Positions 1 through 8,780 of a DNA stretch of 64,000 bases are shown here, piece after piece. The notes beneath the pieces were generated by a model, which made no database searches, had not been told where the DNA came from, and was given only the letters and a program-made list of their open reading frames with translations. Position numbers and translations under genes: made by a program. The stretch lies in the NCBI GenBank assembly GCA_026003395.1, contig BPHE01000004.1:124001-188000 (forward strand). Direction: 5' to 3'. The DNA comes from Vicingaceae bacterium (GTDB lineage: Bacteria > Bacteroidota > Bacteroidia > Flavobacteriales_E > Vicingaceae). The stretch's first letter is position 1, and each line of letters begins with the position of its first letter.

Positions 1-972
1 CGCAACATTTTTGGCTTTATATGGATAATTGAAGTTTTGAGGTAACCGGAAACCCATCAATAATGCAACCCCAATGGCCATGTCTGTATATCCCGAAAAG
101 TCGGCATACACTTGCAAGGAATAGCCAAAAAGAGCCATGACATTCTCAAATCCGCTGAACATTGTAGGGTTATCAAAAACACGGTCGATAAAATTGACGG
201 CAATGTAATCTCCTAAAACCAATTTTTTAATCAGACCTTTGGCAATCATATAATGGGCATATCCAAACTCAGCTTTTGTGAGTTGATATGGAGAGTAGAT
301 TTGAGGAATAAATTCGGAGGCACGAACTATAGGGCCAGCTACCAACTGAGGAAAGAAGCTTACGTAAAAGCCAAAGTCAAGGATATTTTTTACCGGGTTA
401 ATGATGCCTCTGTAAATATCTACTGTATAACTGATGGTTTGAAAAGTATAAAAAGAAATTCCAACGGGGAGCAAAATTTGGTCCACAGCATAATGTGTGC
501 CCGTTGCTTCATTGGCCCAATAGGCAAACCAATTGAATACACCCAAACTTTGACCGGTTATTTGGTTATATACATCAGTAAAAAAGTAGGCATATTTAAA
601 AAATCCGAGTGTGAAAAGATTGATGCAAATACTTAATGTGACACCGGCCAAACGCATATATTTTGTTTGGGAACGATAAATAAAATTACCCAACAAATAA
701 TCGGAAACCGTGGAAAAGATTAAAATAGAAACAAATAATCCGCTTGTTTTATAATAAAAAAACAAACTGACAATCAATAAATAAATGTTTCGTAGCGCAA
801 TTTTCTTGTAGATAATGGCATAAATGCCCAATACTATAGTGAAAAATACCCAAAAATATAGCTTGGTAAAAATCAAAGGAGAAGATTCGTCATAGACCAG
901 AATCTCTTTCAGGTTTTCTCTCGAAAAAAACCATTCAATCCAATGGACGATGTATGTAAAGATATTCTCCAT
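1..972 (-). CDS. MBOAT-family O-acyltransferase (AlgI-like), 3' end outside window
   Basis: Integral-membrane O-acyltransferase that would move acyl (probably acetyl) groups across the inner membrane onto an envelope glycan. Reading back from ATG at 972 (MENIFTYIVHWIEW), 324 codons stay open to the window edge, with many hydrophobic segments. Family signatures are LLPVGISFYTFQTISY near residue 165, SGYTDMAIG near residue 295 and GFRLPQNFNYPYKAKNV at the edge, typical of AlgI/PatA proteins. The catalytic histidine region should lie beyond base 1 and cannot be checked. The start overlaps the upstream SGNH gene by 38 bases, so translation is probably coupled. The family is clear; the substrate (peptidoglycan, exopolysaccharide or teichoic-acid-like polymer) is inferred only from the neighbouring esterase-fold and LysM genes. 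Confidence 0.9.
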   Translation of the reverse strand, partial: MENIFTYIVHWIEWFFSRENLKEILVYDESSPLIFTKLYFWVFFTIVLGIYAIIYKKIALRNIYLLIVSLFFYYKTSGLFVSILIFSTVSDYLLGNFIYRSQTKYMRLAGVTLSICINLFTLGFFKYAYFFTDVYNQITGQSLGVFNWFAYWANEATGTHYAVDQILLPVGISFYTFQTISYTVDIYRGIINPVKNILDFGFYVSFFPQLVAGPIVRASEFIPQIYSPYQLTKAEFGYAHYMIAKGLIKKLVLGDYIAVNFIDRVFDNPTMFSGFENVMALFGYSLQVYADFSGYTDMAIGVALLMGFRLPQNFNYPYKAKNVA

Positions 973-2173
973 ATCGTTGCATCAATGCATTAAAAAGCAT
1001 ATCTCCCAACAATTCATACCCTTTTCGGGTAAAATGAATTTTATCGGCTTGCATATAACCCAATTTTTGCCAATAACGACTACTTCCCAATCCTCCCATT
1101 ATTTTGAACATATCCCAATAAGCGGCATTATACTTTTGGGCCAATTCCCACATGGCCAATTCCACTAATTCTCCGTTAGTGTTTGGGTATTTGCGTCGGT
1201 AATAGCTATCGTTGTTGGTTGTAAACAAAATTTGTACATCGGGGTTTTTTTCTTTTAGCCAGGCAATCAACGAGTCATAATTTTGCTTATAACGTTCGGG
1301 AGAAAAATCTCTTTCATAGGCATCATTAATTCCTATAGACAAAATCACAAGATCAGGTTTGATTTGATTATAATGGTCTTTGAATTTTTTGCAACTCAAA
1401 TAAGAAGGCACGGACGCACCATTCACACCAATGCTGTGAACTATAATTCCCGGCCAATTGTTAAATGTCTCGATGCCAAATAATTGGAAACGCTTTTGAA
1501 TAGTGTCTGTTTTGGTTATTACCAAAAATATGGTATCCTGCGGGTCGCTCCAAATAAATTCATCATAATCGCGGTGTTGACGGTTTTCTCTCAATAGATT
1601 GCCGGCTGCAGGACAAATTTCATAAGATAAGCTGTCTTTCCGGTAATAAATCCTCACTCCAGTGAAGTATTCGTAATCATCGGGAGAAAAAGTGATGATG
1701 ATTTGGGTGAATGTGTCGGTTGTGTGTACTTCATAACCGGCTAATCCCCAAACATAGTTTGTATCGCTAAGCGTACATTTTGAATAATTCCATTTACCCG
1801 TATATTCAACTTTGTAGCTTACCGGGTTGTTTGATTTGGCCATTTTATAAGGAAAGAAATAACCTCTGGTTTGTTTGGTCCCCGGAAAAAAAGAATAAAA
1901 GTTCTGACGCAGACGGTTGGTCCAAAAGTCCGCCTGTACATGAGAGCCACCGATGTGCATGATTTGAACCTTGTTTTTTCCCATAAATGCCGTTTCGTTG
2001 ATTTTTTTAAAAAAAGTCATAAATGCTGTACTATCTCCGGGAAATTGAATGGAAATGGCTTCTTTGTTGATCGGAAGTTTGTCGGGCACTTCGGCCGAAA
2101 AAAAATAAAATTCGCTTTGGGCATTCAACCATATAGAGCAGGAGAGAAGAAATATGACAACATATCTTGTCAT
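935..2173 (-). CDS. Secreted SGNH/GDSL-type esterase or acetyltransferase
   Basis: A 412-residue protein with an N-terminal signal sequence (cut near LNAQS, residue 20). SGNH blocks are visible in order: HIGGSHVQ with the nucleophile Ser77, the oxyanion region NGAS at 251-254, SIGIND at 279-284 with the conserved Asn283, and DKIH with Asp377 and His380 as the remaining catalytic residues. All catalytic positions are present, so it should be an active periplasmic O-acyl esterase or acyltransferase. It lies between another SGNH gene (4-base ATGA overlap) and the MBOAT gene. This recalls PatA/PatB or AlgI/AlgJ/AlgX pairs, in which a membrane protein exports acetyl groups and an SGNH protein attaches or removes them. 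The acceptor is not identifiable from sequence. Confidence 0.85.
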   Translation of the reverse strand: MTRYVVIFLLSCSIWLNAQSEFYFFSAEVPDKLPINKEAISIQFPGDSTAFMTFFKKINETAFMGKNKVQIMHIGGSHVQADFWTNRLRQNFYSFFPGTKQTRGYFFPYKMAKSNNPVSYKVEYTGKWNYSKCTLSDTNYVWGLAGYEVHTTDTFTQIIITFSPDDYEYFTGVRIYYRKDSLSYEICPAAGNLLRENRQHRDYDEFIWSDPQDTIFLVITKTDTIQKRFQLFGIETFNNWPGIIVHSIGVNGASVPSYLSCKKFKDHYNQIKPDLVILSIGINDAYERDFSPERYKQNYDSLIAWLKEKNPDVQILFTTNNDSYYRRKYPNTNGELVELAMWELAQKYNAAYWDMFKIMGGLGSSRYWQKLGYMQADKIHFTRKGYELLGDMLFNALMQRYGEYLYIHRPLD

Positions 2174-3600
2174 TCCTTATTCAATTTTTGATAAGAGTTT
2201 TTGTTTGTCATTTGAAACTCTTTATACTCGTTTTCGATGGCCTGCCAGAGCATTTCGGAGATTTTTTTGGTTCCACTTAATGTGAAATGTGTATAATCTT
2301 TTCCGGCAAGCGGAGGGTCGGCCTCCACCCAATTTATCATGGAATTATAACCTCCCATGTTAAGATACATATCCCAAAACATGCAACCGTTTTCCAATGC
2401 TGCTTTTTTTAATTCGTCCCTCACACATTCGAGTAAAGGATATGTTTGATATTCACCGTTGATTTTGGTAGACATATCAGATGGACCTATAAAAAGTATG
2501 GCTGTTTCGGGCAATAAACTTTTCAAATACTTCAATTGTGACGAAATCCAACGTCCATAGTTTTTGCATTCTTTTTCGTCGTCGAGATATGGTAAAACAT
2601 TTCCTCCAAATTGCAGTATCAATAATCCGGGTTGAAATGTTTGCAGGGTAGAGCGGAAGAAAGATTTGTTTTGTTTAGTGAAGTCGGTCCCGCTTGCGCC
2701 ACGCATAGGAATATTGTCGACGATGACTCCTTTGCCCCATTTTTCCAAACTGAGAGCATAAATCATCGGAGAATTGCCTTTGAATGTGACATTGACAGGT
2801 GCTTGATTGCTAACAGAGACCTCTATGTATGCCCATTTGACCGGTTCCAATACGCCGGATTTCAATATTTGATTTTCTTGACTGATAGTATAGCTGCATT
2901 TACCTTCCATGAGCCCATAGTATATCAAAAACTTGTCAAAGTTTTTCGCAGTGGCATAGGCCTTCGCATTGGGACTAATGATGATTTTGTGCTCAGACGT
3001 ATCCTTATCATTGTAAATGGCATAACTCATCAATGGTCCATAGAGATTGTGTTTGATGGTGGTGTCTCTGGGGCCAAAACCTACTTTTCGGTACCATTCT
3101 CCTGTCGTTTCAACAATGACAGACAATTTTGGAGCAACAGGAATGACAGGGAATAATCCGGGGCCTCCACCGCCCCATAAACGTTGCATTTTATCCCTGA
3201 TTTGCGCAGTGATACGCTCTCCTTCTATTTGAGAATCACCGTAATGCATCACTCTCACTCTTTCTGTTTTGGCCTTCGAAAAGAAACCATAAAGAGAAGA
3301 TTTGTCCCCACCCGGAAATTGAATTTTCTTTTGCAATGTCAGCAATGAATCCAAACGTTTTCTAATGGCTGCCGTATCGATTTTTTCAATTTCTTTCTCA
3401 TTAAAAGTGCTATCCAGTTTGGCTATTGAGCGGATAAGTTTTTGGTTGTTATCCTCAGGTATTGCAAAAATGTCTTTTGGCGAAGGAAATTGAAGGGTAG
3501 CCAATAAAACATTATTTTCAAAATTTTGTTTGACAACAGAGGTGAGCAAAAGCAATAAACCCACAGCCAGGAAAAAAAGAAATGTCTGTGTCGGTTTCAT
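2170..3600 (-). CDS. Membrane-anchored SGNH-like protein of the O-acetylation operon
   Basis: A 476-residue protein with a single hydrophobic N-terminal segment (residues 7-23) that probably anchors it in the inner membrane, followed by a coiled-coil-prone linker and an SGNH fold. Visible blocks are MHYGDSQIEGER with nucleophile Ser123, MRGASG near 300, LQFGGNV at 329-335 in place of the usual GxND, and DYTHFT with Asp435 and His438. The catalytic Ser and His are kept while block III is altered, so it may act on or bind an acetylated glycan in an atypical way. It overlaps both neighbours by 4 bases (ATGA), strong evidence of one operon with the LysM protein upstream and the second SGNH and MBOAT genes downstream. 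Confidence 0.8.
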   Translation of the reverse strand: MKPTQTFLFFLAVGLLLLLTSVVKQNFENNVLLATLQFPSPKDIFAIPEDNNQKLIRSIAKLDSTFNEKEIEKIDTAAIRKRLDSLLTLQKKIQFPGGDKSSLYGFFSKAKTERVRVMHYGDSQIEGERITAQIRDKMQRLWGGGGPGLFPVIPVAPKLSVIVETTGEWYRKVGFGPRDTTIKHNLYGPLMSYAIYNDKDTSEHKIIISPNAKAYATAKNFDKFLIYYGLMEGKCSYTISQENQILKSGVLEPVKWAYIEVSVSNQAPVNVTFKGNSPMIYALSLEKWGKGVIVDNIPMRGASGTDFTKQNKSFFRSTLQTFQPGLLILQFGGNVLPYLDDEKECKNYGRWISSQLKYLKSLLPETAILFIGPSDMSTKINGEYQTYPLLECVRDELKKAALENGCMFWDMYLNMGGYNSMINWVEADPPLAGKDYTHFTLSGTKKISEMLWQAIENEYKEFQMTNKNSYQKLNKE

Positions 3601-5033
3601 TTGATTTTTTTGATTTTCAAAACCTGTCCCGGATATATGTTTTCATTTATACCGTTAATTTCCATAATATTTTCAGCCGAAATGCCCGGAAATTTTTTCG
3701 CTATGTTATACAAATTGTCGCCAGGTTGTACGATATATGTTATCCAACCTTCCGAATCTTCTTGATTTGAAGAAGAGTTGTCACTCTCATCATATTTTTT
3801 TTCAAGGTCTTTTTCTTTTTTGTATTGTGATGCATCTTTATAATTTTCTTTTTTTGAAGTAATGATTTTTAACTTTTGTCCCGGGTAGATATTTGTGCTG
3901 CGAAGGTTATTCCAACGCATAATTTCTCTGACAGAAACATCGTATAACGCAGCAATCCTTCCTAAGTTATCGCCGCTTTTTACTTTGTAATAAACTACAT
4001 GTTCTTTAACATGGTGTTCTACGACTGATGACTCTTCTTCAGGTTTCTGTTGTTGTTGTAATTTAATTTTGCGTAACTCAACGATACTATCTTTTAATTG
4101 TTGAAATTCAGGCCAATATTCTTTTGGAAAGTTCATTTTCATGTGTCTATTGACCATTCCGGCATAATATTCGGGATTAAGGGCAAAAAGCTGCTGAACA
4201 GGCATATTCAGTACTTTGGCAATGTCTTCAAAATACATAATGGTGTCGGGTTTAAAAACCACAGTTTCTTTATATACCGGTTTGGAAGGTATTTTATTCC
4301 ATTCTTTTTTTTCGCTTTGAAGAATAAAAGTCCAAGCCCAATAATGTCCCCATAATTCCTTCAGCCAGGACGGCAAATAAGGTCCATAATGGTCAATGTC
4401 AAAACTTCCACCTGCTTTCCTTATGGCTTTATTTACCTCAAGAGGTGAAGCGATATAGGCCAATATCATTTTATCCGGTTCATTTTCATAAATCTGTTGA
4501 AGGTATTTTATATAATCCAGAGCAGCCAAAGTGGCTTTTTGATTATTTCTGCGTTCGTCTATCAACGAATTTAATTCCAGGCGGAATGCCCTGGCATGAT
4601 GAAAATATAATTGCCAGATGCCCGCAGTGCCTCGAATGGTAGTATATTCAGGATTCATTAAAGATAACGAAATGGCAAGAGAGGCCCATTCTTCGGATAA
4701 GCCCCTTTTTTTCAACTCGGCCACCAAAAAATTTTCTATCTCGTTGAAATTTTTTAATGCATAAATAGATTTTACAGGATTCTTGTAAATAAAATCCAAA
4801 GATTGATCAAAATATTCTTCGCCCCAGCTACCAATTTTTTTGATGTGTAGATTTTTCCATTGATTCAATCGTTCTTTTGATTTTTGAGGGGCTCTAAGGT
4901 TGGAGTTTAATTTTTCAAACGACTGAAAATAAAAGTTTGTTTTTATAGAATCGTAAATTAAGGCATATTCTTGTGCCGAAGAGACCGTCCAAAGCAACAG
5001 ACCGACAATCAATCCTGTAATTTTTCGCAACAT
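3597..5033 (-). CDS. MltD-like transglycosylase-fold protein with LysM domains, catalytic Glu missing
   Basis: A 478-residue secreted protein: signal peptide to about residue 20, an SLT/MltD-like domain (about 95-215), a divergent LysM-like stretch (about 255-310), then two clear LysM domains (KSGDNLGRIAALYDVS and QPGDNLYNIAKKF). LysM domains bind peptidoglycan or chitin-type sugars. The MltD scaffold is recognisable from GTAGIWQL (135-142) and IDERRNN (158-164). However, the position of the catalytic glutamate (ES in MltD) aligns to Leu123 in ISLSLMNPEY, and the conserved YNSG motif reads YIAS. It is therefore probably a non-hydrolytic glycan-binding scaffold. It is the first gene of the operon and overlaps the SGNH gene by 4 bases, so it may present peptidoglycan to the acetylation machinery (inference). 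Confidence 0.85.
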   Translation of the reverse strand: MLRKITGLIVGLLLWTVSSAQEYALIYDSIKTNFYFQSFEKLNSNLRAPQKSKERLNQWKNLHIKKIGSWGEEYFDQSLDFIYKNPVKSIYALKNFNEIENFLVAELKKRGLSEEWASLAISLSLMNPEYTTIRGTAGIWQLYFHHARAFRLELNSLIDERRNNQKATLAALDYIKYLQQIYENEPDKMILAYIASPLEVNKAIRKAGGSFDIDHYGPYLPSWLKELWGHYWAWTFILQSEKKEWNKIPSKPVYKETVVFKPDTIMYFEDIAKVLNMPVQQLFALNPEYYAGMVNRHMKMNFPKEYWPEFQQLKDSIVELRKIKLQQQQKPEEESSVVEHHVKEHVVYYKVKSGDNLGRIAALYDVSVREIMRWNNLRSTNIYPGQKLKIITSKKENYKDASQYKKEKDLEKKYDESDNSSSNQEDSEGWITYIVQPGDNLYNIAKKFPGISAENIMEINGINENIYPGQVLKIKKIK

Positions 5034-5081
5034 TTGCCTGCTTAAAGGTTATTTTTTATAATTAAAACTTTGCAAAGAAAA

Positions 5082-5089
5082 CAAAAGTA
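5082..5089 (-). promoter_or_regulatory. Bacteroidota-type -7 promoter box (TACTTTTG)
   Basis: Reads TACTTTTG on the minus strand, a full match to TAnnTTTG, about 50 bases upstream of the LysM-protein start at 5033. It is a plausible promoter for the four-gene O-acetylation operon. A clear TTTG -33 element is not obvious. Confidence 0.45.
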
Positions 5090-5229
5090 TTTTTATTTGG
5101 AACTTTCAGCACGATAAAGGAAATTAACAATCAAAAATGAAAACTTTTTGATGAGGGAGTGTTTTTTTGTGTTTAATTTGCAGCATTGATTGAAAAAATA
5201 TGTTAATTTTACAACCAAAACCAGCAAGT

Positions 5230-5622
5230 ATGAACAAATTGTTATTTTTCTTTTTAATGGCGGTGTTTGTTGTTTCGTGTACCAAGTCATACACCGATGA
5301 TGAAATTAGGTCTCAAATCGTGGGAGAATGGGAAGGAGAATATTATGCCGGGGAAAATGTAGTATTGGAAAATGGCAAGAAAGGTTTTTTCGGTAATAAG
5401 AAAATTGGTCTGGGCATTCAAACTATTAATTTTAACGAAAACAATACTTATTCCATCATTCGCCATGATCAGAAGTATGTAGTAGATAAAAACTACTTTG
5501 TAGAAAACGGAGATGTTTATTTTGAACATGAAAATGCTTATTACACAGTGGTGAAAATCAATTCAAAAAAAATGATTCTTCAAGACATTGATGGACGTAA
5601 ATTTACTTACAAGAAAAAATAA
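5230..5622 (+). CDS. Small lipoprotein of unknown function
   Basis: A 130-residue lipoprotein. The start at 5230 gives MNKLLFFFLMAVFVVSC, a compact lipoprotein signal with the lipidated Cys at residue 17; an upstream in-frame ATG at 5200 would add ten residues that spoil the signal. The mature part begins KSYTDDEIRSQIVGEWEGEYY and is predicted as beta-rich, resembling the small lipocalin-like proteins with a G-E-W motif common in Bacteroidota. No catalytic motif was recognised. It is a single-gene unit: divergent from the operon at 5033 and closed by a strong hairpin terminator at 5645. Confidence 0.75.
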   Translation: MNKLLFFFLMAVFVVSCTKSYTDDEIRSQIVGEWEGEYYAGENVVLENGKKGFFGNKKIGLGIQTINFNENNTYSIIRHDQKYVVDKNYFVENGDVYFEHENAYYTVVKINSKKMILQDIDGRKFTYKKK

Positions 5623-5644
5623 TCAAAAAGATTGAATTATCATG

Positions 5645-5672
5645 AAAAGGCCTTTCAAAGGCCTTTTTTTTT
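5645..5672 (+). terminator. Rho-independent terminator after the lipoprotein gene
   Basis: Perfect 8-bp stem AAAAGGCC/GGCCTTTT with loop TTTCAAA, running into a T tract 23 bases after the stop codon at 5622. Confidence 0.85.
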
Positions 5673-5694
5673 ACATAAATAAAATCAAAAAACT

Positions 5695-6126
5695 ATGTTT
5701 GAACACAGAATTCAGTTGAGAGTGCGGTATGCCGAAACCGATAAGATGGGGTATTGTTATTATGGCAATTATGCAGAATATTTTGAAGTGGCAAGGGTTG
5801 AGATGCTACGGTCTACTGGACTCACTTACCGACAAATGGAAGATGACGGAATTTTTATGCCGGTGCTTGAGTTTTATATCAAATATATCAAACCGGCATT
5901 TTACGACGACTTGTTGACCATTGTGATTCGTATGAAAGAATGGCCAAGCAGCCGGATAAAATTTGAATATGAAACATATAACGAAAAAAATGAGCTTTTA
6001 AACATTGCTCATACCACCTTGGTATTTGTCAGTGGAGAAACAGGAAAACCATGCAATCCCCCGGATTATTTCTTGGAAAAACTGCGGGGTGTGTGGAAAA
6101 CATCCGAAGAAAGCAAATCTAAATAG
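5695..6126 (+). CDS. Acyl-CoA thioesterase, YbgC/4-hydroxybenzoyl-CoA thioesterase family
   Basis: A 143-residue hot-dog-fold thioesterase that would hydrolyse acyl-CoA in the cytoplasm. The family signature RYAETDKMGYCYYGNYAEYFE spans residues 11-31; Asp16 corresponds to the catalytic aspartate of the YbgC/4HBT group, followed by the helix VARVEMLRS and the strand LEFYIKYIKPAFYDD. The length is normal. Its last 61 bases overlap the 3' end of the convergent glycosyltransferase gene. The substrate cannot be told; YbgC proteins act on short- or medium-chain acyl-CoA and are often tied to envelope or phospholipid metabolism. Confidence 0.88.
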   Translation: MFEHRIQLRVRYAETDKMGYCYYGNYAEYFEVARVEMLRSTGLTYRQMEDDGIFMPVLEFYIKYIKPAFYDDLLTIVIRMKEWPSSRIKFEYETYNEKNELLNIAHTTLVFVSGETGKPCNPPDYFLEKLRGVWKTSEESKSK

Positions 6127-7130
6127 GTTCTTTTTCTCTTGACAAAATATTGCCAAACGATTGAAAAAGGTTGTAATTGTTGTGCTGTTGCCGAAGACAA
6201 TTTAGCATTCCTTCTTTTATGAATCATGGCCGGAAAATATCTGTAAAAAGAAAAATGTGCTTTTAACACCGCCATCAGATGACCCAATCCGGCCTTAAAA
6301 GTTAGAAAGAATGCTGAAGGCATATCCAACAACAATCGCAAAAAAATAATGCCCCACCAAAATCTTGAAGGGTGATTTTTAACTAAAACAAACAAGCTAT
6401 TACGGAAATTTAGATAGGTTTTAAAAGGCGAAGCATAATGAAGTGTACCGCCACCCACATGATAGACCACCGATTTGGGTTGAACCATTATTTCATATCC
6501 TAAATGTTGAATTCTCCAGCAGAGATCAATTTCTTCCATATGGGCAAAAAATAAAGGGTCAAAACCTCCCGCCTCCCAAAAAATTTTGCTTCTCAACATG
6601 ATGCAAGCCCCCGACGCCCAAAATATACGACTGCAGTCGTCATATTGCCCATGATCTCTTTCTACTGTATCAAAGATTCTTCCTCGACAAAATGGATAGC
6701 CTAAATAATCCATAAATCCTCCGGCAGCACCGGCATATTCAAAAAAATCTTTTTCTTTGTACGAAAGAATTTTTGGTTGCACAGCTGCAACAGATTCATT
6801 TTTAAAAAAAACATTCAGTAAAGGTTCGATCCAATCTTCCGTCACTTCCACGTCGCTATTGATAAGGACATAAAAATCGGCAGTAATGGATTTAAGTCCT
6901 TCATTATATCCAGCGGCAAATCCCAAGTTTTGGTCCAGGGTTACCAAATTAATCTCCGGAAACTTTTTGATGACATCTACAGACAGATCGGTTGAGGCAT
7001 TGTCTATCACCCAAAATTCTATATGAGCAACATTGGACGAAGAATTTTTAATCAAAACGGGAATAAACTTTTCCAGGTATTGCGACCCGTTGTAGTTTAA
7101 CACAACTATGGCAACTTTAGGAGGAGTCAT
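6066..7130 (-). CDS. Family 2 glycosyltransferase (GT-A fold, rhamnosyltransferase-like)
   Basis: A 354-residue GT2 enzyme. The N-terminus VAIVVLNYNG, WVIDNASTDLS around 41-51, NLGFAAGYNEGL and INSDVEV (the metal-binding DxD-like site) define the GT-A nucleotide-sugar domain; ASGACIMLRS and MEEIDLCWRIQ match the acceptor/ED motif region of WbbL/rhamnosyltransferase-like proteins. The C-terminal segment RFWWGIIFLRLLLDMPSAFFL is membrane-associating. It probably adds a sugar to a lipid-linked cell-surface glycan. The ATG directly follows the TAA of the GWxTD gene with no gap, so the two are probably translationally coupled. The gene ends inside the convergent thioesterase gene. Confidence 0.88.
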   Translation of the reverse strand: MTPPKVAIVVLNYNGSQYLEKFIPVLIKNSSSNVAHIEFWVIDNASTDLSVDVIKKFPEINLVTLDQNLGFAAGYNEGLKSITADFYVLINSDVEVTEDWIEPLLNVFFKNESVAAVQPKILSYKEKDFFEYAGAAGGFMDYLGYPFCRGRIFDTVERDHGQYDDCSRIFWASGACIMLRSKIFWEAGGFDPLFFAHMEEIDLCWRIQHLGYEIMVQPKSVVYHVGGGTLHYASPFKTYLNFRNSLFVLVKNHPSRFWWGIIFLRLLLDMPSAFFLTFKAGLGHLMAVLKAHFSFYRYFPAMIHKRRNAKLSSATAQQLQPFSIVWQYFVKRKRTYLDLLSSDVFHTPRSFSKK

Positions 7131-8600
7131 TTAACGGGGATTTTTAAAAAATTCCTCAGAGTTGCCTCCATAATGTTTTACGCCTTTTTCGTCATAAGGG
7201 TCATAAAAGGTTTCGGTGCGTTTTTGAAGAACCTTTTCCCAGTTGGGTGTATTGATTTCGCCAAACATATCGGAGTGTAATAATTCATAATCACCCGAAG
7301 ACAGATCCGTATTGTAAAATACAAATCTGCGGTTGGTATATTGATCAATTTTGTAATAATGCCATATTTGATAAGGGTATGAGCTCGGTTCGTGAGGAAA
7401 GTTGCTGATCGTGTTGGGCGGACCATAACGTAAATAAACCCTTCCACGATCGGTTTCGTAACCACGTCTTATTTGTGTGGAAAAGGCCCTATCAACATAA
7501 TCCAGCTGTTTTTTGTATTCCATCCATGCTTTTTCAGGATTTTCGGGATTGCGTTGGTACCAAAACCCGTAAAAATAACGCCGCATCTTATCCATGTCGT
7601 TTTCTTTCAAAATTTGAACAGCAATAATATATTCTCCTTCCTTGGCAATGGGTTGCAAGGCAGCTATAAAGTATTTTAAAGAATCCGGATTGGAAATTTT
7701 AGATACAAACGAAGCCGAAATTACATCCTCGTTGATATTGTCAAACGTTGGGAGGGTATTGTTTTTCCGTATAAAAAAATAAAATTTTTCTGCCAGTTTT
7801 TCATTGCTTTTATTGCGTACCTCAATGACGAAATAATAATTGCCCGTGGGCAAATCTTTAATGCCAAAATTTCCCAAAATAACATTTACCGACAAGGCGG
7901 TTTGTTTTGAAAATCCGTGGTAATTGGCCAATGGATTCATTTTCTCATCGGCAATATAATATTTCACCAAAAATTTTTCGTTTTCTCCCAAAAGCTTCCG
8001 AGCATTGTATATCTCTGCATAAAATGCAAATCCTTCGGCATATTCATCATAATAATTGCTTAAATAAGGCATGATGATATAGCCGTTTTTATACAAAGGG
8101 GCCGATTTGTCGGTGCTTTTAGAGATGGAAGAAAGAGGTAATATATCTGAAATATGTATTTTATCAGTATCGTAGTTCACTTCTAAAATTTGATTGATGG
8201 AAACGGCCGGTTCTGATGAATTTTTGTCTTTAATCTGTAATTCCAACTCATACAAACCATTGGCCGGTACAATCATTTTTTGATGATCGAGAAAATCTTT
8301 TCTGACAGAATCTTTTTCGGTATAAACAGGGGAATGCAGATTATATTTGTTGAAAGACACTATGCGGTCTTTGTTTTTTAAAATCAAGACAATTTCCAAC
8401 GTTGCTTTGAATTGGCCATGGGAATCTTTGACATATTTCACGCTCTTGCCGTTGACCGAAAGATAAGTTTCCAAATAGGGAGTTTCGCCCGGAATGTAAA
8501 AAGTCAGGTATTGGAAATAAGCTTTGACTTTTGCATGGAGAACAGGCAAAGACAAAAAAGTAAAAATCAATAAAAAAACATACCTGCGCAAATGTCTCAT
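7131..8600 (-). CDS. Secreted GWxTD-domain protein
   Basis: A 489-residue protein with an N-terminal signal peptide (MRHLRRYVFLLIFTFLSLPVLHA). The C-terminal third carries the GWxTD module: FWYQRNPENPEKAWMEY near 345, then YETDRGRVYLRYGPPNTI near 385, where the usual GW.TD reads GYETD. The N-terminal two thirds look beta-rich and Ig-like. GWxTD proteins are envelope proteins of unknown biochemical role, widespread in Bacteroidota and Acidobacteriota. It is directly followed by a glycosyltransferase whose start abuts its stop codon, which suggests a surface-glycan link. Function is not assigned. Confidence 0.85.
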   Translation of the reverse strand: MRHLRRYVFLLIFTFLSLPVLHAKVKAYFQYLTFYIPGETPYLETYLSVNGKSVKYVKDSHGQFKATLEIVLILKNKDRIVSFNKYNLHSPVYTEKDSVRKDFLDHQKMIVPANGLYELELQIKDKNSSEPAVSINQILEVNYDTDKIHISDILPLSSISKSTDKSAPLYKNGYIIMPYLSNYYDEYAEGFAFYAEIYNARKLLGENEKFLVKYYIADEKMNPLANYHGFSKQTALSVNVILGNFGIKDLPTGNYYFVIEVRNKSNEKLAEKFYFFIRKNNTLPTFDNINEDVISASFVSKISNPDSLKYFIAALQPIAKEGEYIIAVQILKENDMDKMRRYFYGFWYQRNPENPEKAWMEYKKQLDYVDRAFSTQIRRGYETDRGRVYLRYGPPNTISNFPHEPSSYPYQIWHYYKIDQYTNRRFVFYNTDLSSGDYELLHSDMFGEINTPNWEKVLQKRTETFYDPYDEKGVKHYGGNSEEFFKNPR

Positions 8601-8678
8601 AATGAAACAAAATTACAAGGAAAAGTAATGCAAACTGCAAAAAATTAAAATTTTTAATAATGAATAATGGATATTTTA

Positions 8679-8686
8679 TATTTTTG
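8679..8686 (+). promoter_or_regulatory. -7 box (TATTTTTG) of tRNA-Ser(TGA)
   Basis: TATTTTTG matches TAnnTTTG and ends only 4 bases before the mature tRNA 5' end, so the transcript would begin at or within a few bases of the tRNA. No convincing -33 TTTG was seen. Confidence 0.45.
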
Positions 8687-8690
8687 CAGC

Positions 8691-8780
8691 GGAGAGGTGG
8701 CAGAGTGGTTGAATGCGGCGGTCTTGAAAACCGTTGTGCCTTCACGGGCACCGGGGGTTCGAATCCCTCCCTCTCCGCCA
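8691..8780 (+). tRNA. tRNA-Ser(TGA)
   Basis: Class II tRNA with a 7-bp acceptor stem GGAGAGG/CCTCTCC, anticodon loop CTTGAAA (anticodon TGA, reading UCA), a long variable arm (about GTGCCTTCACGGGCAC), T loop GGTTCGAATCC, discriminator G at 8777 and an encoded CCA at 8778-8780. The last six bases of the gene and the next 16 are repeated at 14919, which marks this gene as an integration site. Confidence 0.97.
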
